From assembly GCF_003732425.1 (NCBI RefSeq), contig NZ_MOBX01000005.1, forward strand, positions 248,001-312,000: a stretch of 64,000 bases of DNA, given 5' to 3'. The translations under genes were made by a program, and so were the position numbers. Positions 1 to 7,142 of this stretch are shown one piece after another. Source of the stretch: Pseudomonas fluorescens (GTDB lineage Bacteria; Pseudomonadota; Gammaproteobacteria; Pseudomonadales; Pseudomonadaceae). Within the stretch, counting starts at the first letter, position 1. Each line of letters starts with the position of its first letter. The notes under the pieces were generated by a model. The model had not been told where the DNA came from and did no database searches. It was given only the letters and a program-made list of their open reading frames with translations.

Positions 1-9
1 GCACACACA

Positions 10-45
10 AAAACGCCGATGACCATCACTGGCCATCGGCGTTTT
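10..45. terminator. Bidirectional rho-independent terminator below metQ
   Basis: A perfect 12-base stem pairs AAAACGCCGATG (10-21) with CATCGGCGTTTT (34-45). It has an A tract on one side and a T tract on the other, so it can stop transcription from both directions. It lies 31 bases past the metQ stop codon. Confidence 0.85.
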
Positions 46-76
46 CACACGTTGAAGGGGTGGTTCAAGCGTCGGA

Positions 77-874
77 TCAGAACGCCGGCAGTACCGCGCC
101 GTTGTATTTCTTCTCGATGAACGCTTTGACTTCCGGGCTGGTCAGGGCTTTGGCCAGTTTCTGGATCGCGTCGCTGTTCTTGTTGTCCTCACGGGCCACC
201 AGGAAGTTCACGTACGGCGAGTCAGCACCTTCGATCACCAGCGCATCTTTCTGCGGATTCAACTTGGCTTCCAGCGCGTAGTTGGTGTTGATCATGTCCA
301 GATCAACTTCCTTCAGAACGCGTGGCAGCAGAGCCGATTCCAGTTCCTTGAACTTGAAGTTGTGCGGGTTCTTGGCGATGTCTTTCGGCGTTGCCAGAGC
401 GTTTTTCGGGTCTTTCAACTCGATCAGGCCTGCCTTCTGCAGCAGGATCAGTGCGCGGCCGCTGTTGCTGCCTTCGTTCGGGATGGCGATGGTGGCGCCA
501 TCCGGCAGTTCAGCCAGGGTCTTGTACTTGCTCGAGTAGCCCCCGAACGGTTCAACGTGCACGCCCTGCACGGTCACCAGGTACTTGGACTTGTCGTCCT
601 TGTATTTGCCCTGGTTGAAGCTGTTCAGGTACGGCAGGGTCTGGAAGTAGTTGGCGTCCAGACGCTTCTCGCCCACTTGTACGTTCGGCTGAACGTAGTC
701 GGTGAAGACTTTGATTTCCAGATCCACGCCTTCTTTGGCCAGGGTCGGTTTGATCAGCTCGAGAATTTCAGCGTGGGGTACCGGCGTCGCGGCAACCACC
801 AGTTTTTCACCAGCGTTGGCCAGGGAAGCAGTCAGAGCAGCCGCCAATGCGGTAAACAACAGAACCTTTTTCAT
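77..874 (-). CDS. metQ: Methionine ABC transporter substrate-binding protein MetQ (NlpA family)
   Basis: This is a 265-residue periplasmic binding protein that captures D/L-methionine for a MetN-MetI importer. The N-terminal signal peptide ends near ANA-GEK. The protein has no cysteine, so unlike E. coli MetQ it cannot be a lipoprotein. NlpA-family hallmarks are visible: VAATPVPHAEIL after the signal, VFTDYVQPN near residue 60, and LDANYFQTLPYL. The start is set by AAGGACA 5 bases before ATG. No metN or metI lies in the window; the neighbour upstream is a sigma-54 activator. The context (sulfate-ester genes) suggests a sulfur-limitation role, but a paralogue binding another sulfur compound cannot be excluded. 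Confidence 0.88.
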   Translation of the reverse strand: MKKVLLFTALAAALTASLANAGEKLVVAATPVPHAEILELIKPTLAKEGVDLEIKVFTDYVQPNVQVGEKRLDANYFQTLPYLNSFNQGKYKDDKSKYLVTVQGVHVEPFGGYSSKYKTLAELPDGATIAIPNEGSNSGRALILLQKAGLIELKDPKNALATPKDIAKNPHNFKFKELESALLPRVLKEVDLDMINTNYALEAKLNPQKDALVIEGADSPYVNFLVAREDNKNSDAIQKLAKALTSPEVKAFIEKKYNGAVLPAF

Positions 875-959
875 GCAGTGTCCTTATCGAAAATCACGGT
901 CGTCATCGACGACGGCATCTAATACGTGTGCCAGTGAAGTGATATCGCTGGCGTGAAGC

Positions 960-993
960 GGACAATACCGGGATTTTTTATTCCCGGACAATA
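960..993. promoter_or_regulatory. Hairpin bounded by direct repeats upstream of metQ
   Basis: GGACAATA occurs at 960-967 and again at 986-993. Between them CCGGGA (968-973) pairs with TCCCGG (982-987) around an AT-only loop. It sits between the stop of the sigma-54 activator and the metQ start. It lacks a T tract, so it may be a regulatory site or a weak terminator for the upstream gene. Confidence 0.4.
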
Positions 994-1009
994 ACGTTTA
1001 TTCAGCTTC

Positions 1010-1020
1010 ATATTCCATTT
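1010..1020. promoter_or_regulatory. Shared word ATATTCCATTT in the metQ upstream region
   Basis: The same 11-base word occurs at 13530-13540 in front of atsK, in the same orientation relative to the minus-strand gene. A 9-base inverted match lies at 5027-5035 upstream of tonB. The genes served are sulfur-linked, so a CysB-like or other sulfur-starvation site is an inference. Confidence 0.35.
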
Positions 1021-1041
1021 TGTTCATGTTGAACAAAACGG

Positions 1042-1974
1042 TTACAAGCCCTCACTCAACCGAATCAGCAAATCTTTCAATGCCTTACGCTCATCGACGC
1101 TGCCGCCGATGTTGATTTGTGCAACCAGCCGTTCGATCTGAAGCTGCGGCCCAGACACCTCGGGCAGATTCAGGTGCTCCGGCAGAATCTCGTCGCCCGT
1201 GCTCACCAGCAACGCGAAATGAATGACGTTTTCCAGCTCACGGGTGTTGCCCGGCCAACTGTGTTGTTCGAGCACGTGCTGCGCCGCTTCGCTGATCAGC
1301 GGCACGGGCAGATCCAGACGCTGGCTGTAGATGCCTAAGAAGTACTCGGCCAGCGACAGGATATCGCCGGTGCGTGCGCGCAGGGCCGGCAACTCGAGGT
1401 GGCCCTCGCTGAGGTAGTGATAAAGCCGCTCGTGGAATTTCCCGGCGTCCACTGCTTGCGCCAGATCAATACTGGTGGCCGCGACCAGGCGCACATCCAC
1501 GGGGCTTGGCTGAGGCGCACCGACACGGGTGACTTCGTGATTCTCCAGCGCCGCCAGCAATTTGATCTGGATCGGCAGCGGCAAGTCGCCGATTTCATCG
1601 AGGTACAGCGTGCCGCCATTGGCCGAACCGAACCAGCCTGCACGACTGCTGGCCGAGCCGCTGTAACTGCCAGCGGCGTAGCCGAACAGCTCGGCATCAG
1701 CGTAGGTCGGGCTGATCGCCCCGCAATTGACCGAAACGAACAGACCGCTGCGGTCACTGGCGCGATGGATGTGCCGGGCGAGCAGTTCTTTACCCGTACC
1801 GGTCTCGCCACGGATCAATACCGAGGTCGAGCGCGGCGCCAGTCGCTCGAGCTCTTCGCGCAACTGACGCGAGCGCGGGTCGACAAACACCAGCGCTTTG
1901 GCGCGAATGCTCAGGGGACTTTTTTCAGCGTCGGGAAAGGTCAGCAATGGCTGACCGAAGGTTTCGAAACTCAT
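1042..1974 (-). CDS. Short sigma-54-dependent activator with altered GAFTGA loop
   Basis: A 310-residue AAA+ enhancer-binding protein that starts almost at the ATPase domain, without an N-terminal sensory domain. Walker A is GETGTGKE (residues 56-63), Walker B lies in GTLYLDEIGDLP, and the arginine-finger region is FHERLYHYL. The sigma-54 contact loop, normally GAFTGA, reads GSYSGS (about 102-107). The C-terminus after the PGNTRELENV segment is short and I see no clear Fis-type helix-turn-helix. GGGAG precedes the ATG. SfnR-type regulators of organosulfur use also lack the sensory domain, so a sulfur role is plausible from context. It may be degraded or work by unusual contacts. Confidence 0.75.
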   Translation of the reverse strand: MSFETFGQPLLTFPDAEKSPLSIRAKALVFVDPRSRQLREELERLAPRSTSVLIRGETGTGKELLARHIHRASDRSGLFVSVNCGAISPTYADAELFGYAAGSYSGSASSRAGWFGSANGGTLYLDEIGDLPLPIQIKLLAALENHEVTRVGAPQPSPVDVRLVAATSIDLAQAVDAGKFHERLYHYLSEGHLELPALRARTGDILSLAEYFLGIYSQRLDLPVPLISEAAQHVLEQHSWPGNTRELENVIHFALLVSTGDEILPEHLNLPEVSGPQLQIERLVAQINIGGSVDERKALKDLLIRLSEGL

Positions 1975-2028
1975 GGCAGACTCCCGCCCAAAACCGCCGG
2001 CAGACGGGGGCGTTGAAAGAAAAAAAGA

Positions 2029-2610
2029 TCAGGCGCGGCGGCGGGCGTGGTGTTCCATGCGGTTTTGCAGGCGATAGAGGTAAGCAAAACCCTGCTCCCA
2101 GCGCTGATGCCCGGACTTGACGTTGATGTGTCCGGCACCGGCGAGAATTCCCGCCTCGGCGCCCCAGTTGCGTGCCAGCTCAAGCGCTCGCGGCGCACTC
2201 ACGGCGGCGTCGTTGTCGGAGCTGACGACCTGGCTCGGGAACGGCAGCAGATCCTTCGGGATCGGCGCGAAATTGCGCAGTGCCGGTGCACAGGCTGGAC
2301 GCTCGACGTCCGCTGGCGCGACGAGCAAGGCGCCGCGTACCTGACGCAGGTATTGCAGCGGCGCCGTGGCTGCCCAATGAGCAACGGTAATGCAGCCGAG
2401 GCTGTGGGCGATAAGGATGACCGGCGTGCTGTCAGCAGCGATCGCTTCGGCCAGTGCCGCCACCCAGTCTTCACGACGCGGCGTCAGCCAATCGGCCTGC
2501 TCGACCCGCGCGCTGTTCGGCAGGCTGTTCTGCCAGTGGCTTTGCCAATGATCATCTGGCGATCCTTGCCAGCCCGGCACAATCAGGTAGCGGATTGATT
2601 CGTTGCGCAT
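2029..2610 (-). CDS. RBBP9/YdeN-type alpha/beta serine hydrolase
   Basis: A 193-residue single-domain hydrolase with the YLIVPGWQGS and DHWQ.HW signature of the RBBP9/YdeN family. The nucleophile is Ser70 in AHSLG; the likely acid is the Asp in SSDND and the base the His in GAGHIN. There is no signal peptide, so it is cytoplasmic. AGGAGAG sits just before the ATG. It lies 54 bases upstream of the sigma-54 activator on the same strand and is probably cotranscribed with it. The natural substrate is unknown for most members of this family. Confidence 0.8.
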   Translation of the reverse strand: MRNESIRYLIVPGWQGSPDDHWQSHWQNSLPNSARVEQADWLTPRREDWVAALAEAIAADSTPVILIAHSLGCITVAHWAATAPLQYLRQVRGALLVAPADVERPACAPALRNFAPIPKDLLPFPSQVVSSDNDAAVSAPRALELARNWGAEAGILAGAGHINVKSGHQRWEQGFAYLYRLQNRMEHHARRRA

Positions 2611-2725
2611 GGGGAGCTCTCCTGCGTCGTGTCTGTTCCTGAACGAGTATAGGGAGGGGATTTATATTCGTTAAGGAATAAGAAGCTATTTATTAAGACC
2701 CATAATGCATATGAGGCGCGAAGCC

Positions 2726-2815
2726 TGTGGGAGCGAGCCAGCTCGCGAATACGGTGCATCAGTCGGCGTTGATGTTGTGGCGAATGGCGCCTTCGCGAGC
2801 AGGCTCGCACCCACA
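2726..2815. repeat. REP pair (REPIN), family 1
   Basis: Two inverted copies of the GTGGGAGCGAGC...GCTCGCGAA palindrome face each other about 45 bases apart. The left copy has an A for the usual T (GAGCCAGCTCGC). Confidence 0.85.
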
Positions 2816-2844
2816 CTGGAGAGTGTCGTGGGCAAAAAACGGAT

Positions 2845-2879
2845 AAAAAAAGGGCCGCACCCTGCCAAGGAGACGGCCC
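2845..2879 (-). terminator. Terminator of the tonB-exbB-exbD operon
   Basis: On the minus strand, a GGGCCG/CGGCCC stem (2852-2857 with 2874-2879) is followed by a run of seven T (2845-2851). It lies 20 bases past the exbD stop. Confidence 0.75.
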
Positions 2880-2898
2880 CGGAAAAACGTTGTATCTG

Positions 2899-3300
2899 TC
2901 AGCGCGCGGTAATCACCGACAACCTGGTAATCCCCGCCCGCTCAATCGAAGCCATGGCGCGCGCCACTTCGCCGTAGTTCACCCCGTCATCGGCCTGCAA
3001 CTGCACGCGCACTTCCGGGTTCTTGGCCTTGGCCGACTTGAGGTTGAATTCCAACAAGTCCGGCTGAATCTCGTCCTTGTTGATAAACAGCTTGCCGGCG
3101 CCATCGATGCTCACCACCAGCGGGTCCTTCTGCTCGACCGGCGCCACCGCTTCGGTCTTCGGCAGGTTGATCGGGATCGCGTTGGTCAGCAGCGGCGCGG
3201 TGACGATAAACACCACCAGCAGCACAAGCATCACGTCCACCAGCGGGGTCACGTTGATCTCGCTGAGTACCTCATCACTGTCCTGCGTGGAGAAGGCCAT
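2899..3300 (-). CDS. exbD: TonB-system proton channel subunit ExbD
   Basis: A 133-residue inner-membrane protein with one N-terminal transmembrane helix and a periplasmic domain. The helix carries the conserved proton-relay aspartate (Asp22 in INVTPLVDVML). It forms the motor with ExbB that energises TonB. It begins 1 base after exbB ends, and exbB follows tonB, so the three are one operon. The order tonB-exbB-exbD differs from exbB-exbD-tonB clusters. Confidence 0.92.
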   Translation of the reverse strand: MAFSTQDSDEVLSEINVTPLVDVMLVLLVVFIVTAPLLTNAIPINLPKTEAVAPVEQKDPLVVSIDGAGKLFINKDEIQPDLLEFNLKSAKAKNPEVRVQLQADDGVNYGEVARAMASIERAGITRLSVITAR

Positions 3301-3301
3301 A

Positions 3302-4027
3302 TCAGGATGCCTCCTTCACTTTTGCCGCGTTGCCCGGCACTGCGACCTTGTGCGCGGTCGGGTGAATCAACACGCGAAACGCGCTCTTCTGCGCCAGGCT
3401 GTAAAAGTCGTGGGCGAAGTCATCCAGATCCGCCGCGGTCAGTTTCAACCGACGCAAAAAGTAGTTGTAAACCAGCACCGCCGGCACCGCGACGGCGATC
3501 CCCACACCCGTGGCGACCAGGGCCGCACCGATTGGCCCGGCCACCGTTTCCAGGCTCGCCGAGCCGGCCGCGCTGATGCCTTTCAACGCTTCCATGATTC
3601 CCCACACCGTGCCGAACAAACCAATGAACGGCGACGTACTGCCAATACTCGCAACCACCGCCAGACCGGTTTCCAGCGAACGCCGTTCGCGGACAATTTG
3701 CTGACGCAGGGCGCGCTCGAGTCGATCCTGATGGTTGATCGCCTGGCTCAAATCATTGGCCTGTGGCGCCTCGCCCACCTGAATCGCCGCGTAACCGGCC
3801 TGTGCCACCCGCGCTGCAGCGCCAGGCTGGGTTTCACTCAACTCGGCGGCAGAATCGAGACTCGACGCCGCCCAGAAGCGTTTATGAAAGCGCCGGTCCT
3901 GTGCCTTCAGACGCCCGAACTGCACAGCCTTGAGCAGTGCCAGGCCCCAAGTGGCGACGGAAAAGACCACCAGCAGCCAGATCACCGCGCTTTCGATGGA
4001 TTCCAGTGGAGATGCCAGTAACGTCAT
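3302..4027 (-). CDS. exbB: TonB-system motor subunit ExbB
   Basis: A 241-residue MotA/TolQ/ExbB-family protein with three transmembrane helices: one near residues 10-30 and a pair near 125-200. The family region IGSTSPFIGLFGTVWGIM and GPIGAALVATGVGI are intact. It assembles as an oligomer around ExbD and uses the proton gradient to drive TonB. It lies 44 bases downstream of tonB. Confidence 0.92.
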   Translation of the reverse strand: MTLLASPLESIESAVIWLLVVFSVATWGLALLKAVQFGRLKAQDRRFHKRFWAASSLDSAAELSETQPGAAARVAQAGYAAIQVGEAPQANDLSQAINHQDRLERALRQQIVRERRSLETGLAVVASIGSTSPFIGLFGTVWGIMEALKGISAAGSASLETVAGPIGAALVATGVGIAVAVPAVLVYNYFLRRLKLTAADLDDFAHDFYSLAQKSAFRVLIHPTAHKVAVPGNAAKVKEAS

Positions 4028-4071
4028 GATGTATTCCTCGTGTAAACGTTTCGCGCGAATTTGGTTTCGGT

Positions 4072-4881
4072 TTAATGAATCTTGAAATCGATGGGCACGC
4101 TGACCCAGCCGTCCTGGGCGACATCACCCTGCTTGGCCGGGACGAAACTCCAACGTTTGACGGCGTTCAGCGCCGCGTCGTCGAGCTGTTGCCGGCCGCT
4201 GCTTTTTGCTATCTGGATCTCACCCGGTTTGCCGCTGGCCAACACATGCACACGCAGCAACACCGTGCCTTCCCAACCACGACGCTGAGCCAGCGACGGA
4301 TATTCCGGCGCCGGGTTTTTCAGGTACGCGGCGTTCGCTGATGCCGGGGTTACCGGTGCCGGCGCGGGTGGGGCAGGTGGCGCTGGCGCTGCAACCGGGG
4401 CTGCCGGTTGTGGCGGCGCGGGAGGTTGCTCGACCGCTTTCGGTGCTGGCTTGGGTACCTGCTTGACCAACGGTTTAGGTTTCGGAACGGGTTTTGGCGG
4501 CGGTGGTTTTACCGCCAGTTCGTCTTCCACTGGCGGCGGTGGCTCGACCACAGGCGCAGGTGGCGGCGGCTCGACAATCGGTGGTGCTGGTGGTGCCGGG
4601 CGCGAAAACTCGATGGTCATCGGCGGAATTTCCGGCGGTACGATCGGCAGCACCGGCGTCGGCTTCTGGCTGATCCAGTAGATCACCGCGCCATGTACCA
4701 CCAACGCCAGCACGCCGAGCAGAAGGGTTTCGCGCCGACTCAGAATGCCTTTGGGCGCACGCTGCAAACGCAGCTGGCCCAACGGCACACGATGGGGCCG
4801 GCCGAGATCGACCAATTCACCACCCGGCGTCTGACGCCACAGCAATTCCTCTGCGCTGGCGGCGGTCTGGACATTGCCCAT
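4072..4881 (-). CDS. tonB: Energy transducer TonB
   Basis: About 269 residues from the chosen ATG at 4881, which has AGGGAG eight bases ahead; an in-frame ATG at 4932 has no such site. A cytoplasmic segment of about 50 residues precedes the single membrane anchor, an extension also known in other Pseudomonas TonB proteins. A long Pro/Ala/Lys-rich spacer spans about residues 75-190. The C-terminal domain carries YPSLAQRRGWEGTV and ends in VPIDFKIH. It transfers energy to outer-membrane receptors such as the one at 7143-9503. Upstream DNA has palindromes but no Fur box I can call. Confidence 0.9.
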   Translation of the reverse strand: MGNVQTAASAEELLWRQTPGGELVDLGRPHRVPLGQLRLQRAPKGILSRRETLLLGVLALVVHGAVIYWISQKPTPVLPIVPPEIPPMTIEFSRPAPPAPPIVEPPPPAPVVEPPPPVEDELAVKPPPPKPVPKPKPLVKQVPKPAPKAVEQPPAPPQPAAPVAAPAPPAPPAPAPVTPASANAAYLKNPAPEYPSLAQRRGWEGTVLLRVHVLASGKPGEIQIAKSSGRQQLDDAALNAVKRWSFVPAKQGDVAQDGWVSVPIDFKIH

Positions 4882-5213
4882 TGATTCACTCCCTGCGGTC
4901 TTTTTGCGTTCTCTACAAAAACTGTCGATCACCGTTTGTTGAATCCCCCACGGCGGATCGCTGGGTGAATCATTGAGCGTGGCGCTTATCTCCGAAAGTA
5001 ATCTTTAACGTTATGCATAGGCCTTTATGGAATATAAGAATTGATCAATTCCGCCAAAGCCACGTGCCATACGGGCTGCAGCGATGCCTGAAAAACCGCA
5101 TGCTTTTCAGGCATTGAAAGTATTCATGCAACGCATCAAATTCGCTTGACCCGGTTTCGCTGGACAACTAATACCAAGTAGATAGTTGATTGTTATTTTT
5201 CCGAAACAACAAA
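4882..5213. other. Gene-free upstream region of tonB
   Basis: No coding region is supported here. The stretch is AT-rich for this genome. It holds a perfect 14-base palindrome, GAATTGATCAATTC (5038-5051), and ATGGAATAT (5027-5035), the inverse of the word shared by the metQ and atsK upstream regions. These are candidates for tonB control sites. Confidence 0.4.
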
Positions 5214-5243
5214 AAGGCCGGAACACTTTCGTGCGCCGGCCTT
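5214..5243. terminator. Rho-independent terminator below the small beta-rich gene
   Basis: AAGGCCGG (5214-5221) pairs with CCGGCCTT (5236-5243). On the minus strand it is followed by TTTTTG. It lies 17 bases past the stop of the gene at 5260. Confidence 0.8.
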
Positions 5244-5259
5244 CTTGTTTATGCAAATA

Positions 5260-5586
5260 TTATTGCTTGACAAACTCCCCGGCCAAGCCAACAACATCAC
5301 CATCGAAGTTGGTGCGCGAGCCAACCGCACGAACTTTCGAGTAGTTGTGATCTGGCGAGAACAATGTCCAGGACTGATAGCCGGTGCCGTCATTCAACGC
5401 CGCGAACGTGATGATCGTAGGCTGCCCGGTGCTGTTCTGGAAATGGTAGTGACCGTAAGCGATATCGTAATTCACGCCGTTCTGGCTGAATTTTCCGCTG
5501 AAGGTGCCGTTGGAATCGTTGCCATCGGTAATCGTCAGTTTGGCGCCAGCGTTAGCGTTTACATAATTGCCATTAATGCTCGACAT
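5260..5586 (-). CDS. Small beta-strand-rich protein, possibly avidin-like
   Basis: I do not recognise this 108-residue protein with confidence. It has no signal peptide or cysteine and reads as alternating beta strands and Asn/Gly turns. Laid by eye on streptavidin, GNYVNANAGAKLTIT matches the first strand including its Asn, and NGTFSGKF, YDIAYGHYHF and ITFAALNDGTGYQSWTLF follow the same strand order. Biotin-contact tryptophans would be Phe or absent, so biotin binding is not implied. The ATG has AAGGAAAT upstream. It lies 189 bases below the arylsulfotransferase and has its own terminator. A lectin-like or lipocalin-like barrel is equally possible. Confidence 0.55.
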   Translation of the reverse strand: MSSINGNYVNANAGAKLTITDGNDSNGTFSGKFSQNGVNYDIAYGHYHFQNSTGQPTIITFAALNDGTGYQSWTLFSPDHNYSKVRAVGSRTNFDGDVVGLAGEFVKQ

Positions 5587-5775
5587 AACGAGATTTCCTT
5601 TATCGTTGGATAAGTGTCTTCCGATGAGAGCAAGTTTCCTCCTGGAAACTCACAAGACAGAGAATGGTTCGACATCCTGTTAATGTCCACATGAGAAACT
5701 AACGAATTTGCAATAAGCCCCCGTCACCTTGTTCATAACTTATCGCCAATCATTCGAGCGTTAATTCCAATTAAA

Positions 5776-7119
5776 CTAGCGACTGGCGTTGGTTTGTTGT
5801 ACTCCGATGCCAGGTACAGTCACCGCCGTCTCGGAGCGCGGCGTACCTTGCGGTACCCAGTCATAACTCACAGGCAGCGCCCGATACACCCAGTTGCTGA
5901 TCGCGTCACTACCTGGCGCTTTGCCGAGATAGGGGCTGACGTATTCCCAGACGTTTTCGCCGCTGGCCGTCACCTGGAAAAACCGTCCGTTCATGCCTTC
6001 ATCGATTAACGTATTGCCGTTGGGCAAACGCCGCGCGCTGCTGATAAACGAGCTGTAAAACGCCCAACCCGGTTGCTTCGAATTGGCAGCGCTGTACTGC
6101 CAGACGATTTCATTTTTAACCGGATCGATTTCAAGTACCCGTGAACCGGAAATCAACCCGAGGGTAACGTTCGGATAACCTGCCGAACCCTGGTTGTCGA
6201 ACACCAGCAAGTTACCGGCACCAGGCAATCCCGCCGGGATTATGTGTGCATCATGCTGACCGACAAACTGATCCACGGGACGCGGCAGTTTCTGCGCAGT
6301 TTTCGGATTGATCAGCGGCAAATTCGGCCCAAGACGCCAGACCACTTTGCCGCTGTTCTTATCGATGATCGCGATGAAGTTGGCGTTGCGTGAATCGATC
6401 AGAAGGTTGTCCGGATTGAAGCGCTTGTCACCGGCATCGAACCACTTGTTCGGCCCCACCAGACTAAGGTTGTTGATGTGCAGGTAATCCGGATTTTCAC
6501 TGGCACGCACCAGCTTCAATTGCTCGGCGGTGAAGCCGAATTCATTGAGATGTTCCGACGCCAGCCACTGCCATTTCACCGCACCGTCAGGGCTGACCTC
6601 ATAGATCGCATCGTCGATCACCTCGGGCACTTTGAAGCCTTTGACCTTGTGCACCTTGTTCGCCAGCACCACGGTGTTGCCGTTGCTCAAGCGGCGCTGA
6701 TCATGGTGTTGCTGCGCCGCGCCACCGGGTGCCTTGTCGCCCCACTGCCAGACGACTTTGCCGTTCCAGTCCAGCTCGCCGACACTCTGGTTGCCCAGCC
6801 CGTTGCCGGCCGAACCGAGTTTGCCGGGATCCTTTTCACTCAGTTGCAGCAGCACGTGCCCGCGTTCGCCACCGACCAGTGCCGGGTCAATGATCGCTGA
6901 AGGAAAACCTGCCTGCGGCCAGGTTTTTACCTCGTTGCCGTTCATGTCGATCAGGTGGGTCTGTTTGTCGGCGCCGCTGAAAATCACGTACTGGTTATAT
7001 GCCTTGTTCGGGTCATAACGTGTCACGCCGGTCGGGTAAACACTCGGTGCGGCGAAGACGCCGCCACTGAGCACTAAGCCGGACAGCAACACCGGCAAAG
7101 CGGTTTTAATACGCAACAT
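5776..7119 (-). CDS. Periplasmic arylsulfotransferase (ASST family)
   Basis: A 447-residue protein with a signal peptide ending near VFA-APS. ASST enzymes are six-bladed beta-propellers that pass a sulfuryl group from one aryl ester to a phenol through a sulfohistidine, without PAPS. Family blocks are present in order: HHDQRRLSNGNTVVLAN, YLHINNL, GQHDAHII followed by LLVFDNQG, and RRLPNGNTLIDEG. It starts 23 bases after the receptor gene ends, so the two form an operon. It could desulfate or reshuffle incoming sulfate esters in the periplasm. The exact donor and acceptor cannot be read from sequence. Confidence 0.82.
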   Translation of the reverse strand: MLRIKTALPVLLSGLVLSGGVFAAPSVYPTGVTRYDPNKAYNQYVIFSGADKQTHLIDMNGNEVKTWPQAGFPSAIIDPALVGGERGHVLLQLSEKDPGKLGSAGNGLGNQSVGELDWNGKVVWQWGDKAPGGAAQQHHDQRRLSNGNTVVLANKVHKVKGFKVPEVIDDAIYEVSPDGAVKWQWLASEHLNEFGFTAEQLKLVRASENPDYLHINNLSLVGPNKWFDAGDKRFNPDNLLIDSRNANFIAIIDKNSGKVVWRLGPNLPLINPKTAQKLPRPVDQFVGQHDAHIIPAGLPGAGNLLVFDNQGSAGYPNVTLGLISGSRVLEIDPVKNEIVWQYSAANSKQPGWAFYSSFISSARRLPNGNTLIDEGMNGRFFQVTASGENVWEYVSPYLGKAPGSDAISNWVYRALPVSYDWVPQGTPRSETAVTVPGIGVQQTNASR

Positions 7120-7142
7120 GATGCAGCTCCTTAAGTGACGAA

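Noticed and set aside
4882..4932. A longer TonB starting at 4932
   Set aside because: The AGGGAG site fits the ATG at 4881; the longer form would add 17 residues that lack such support.
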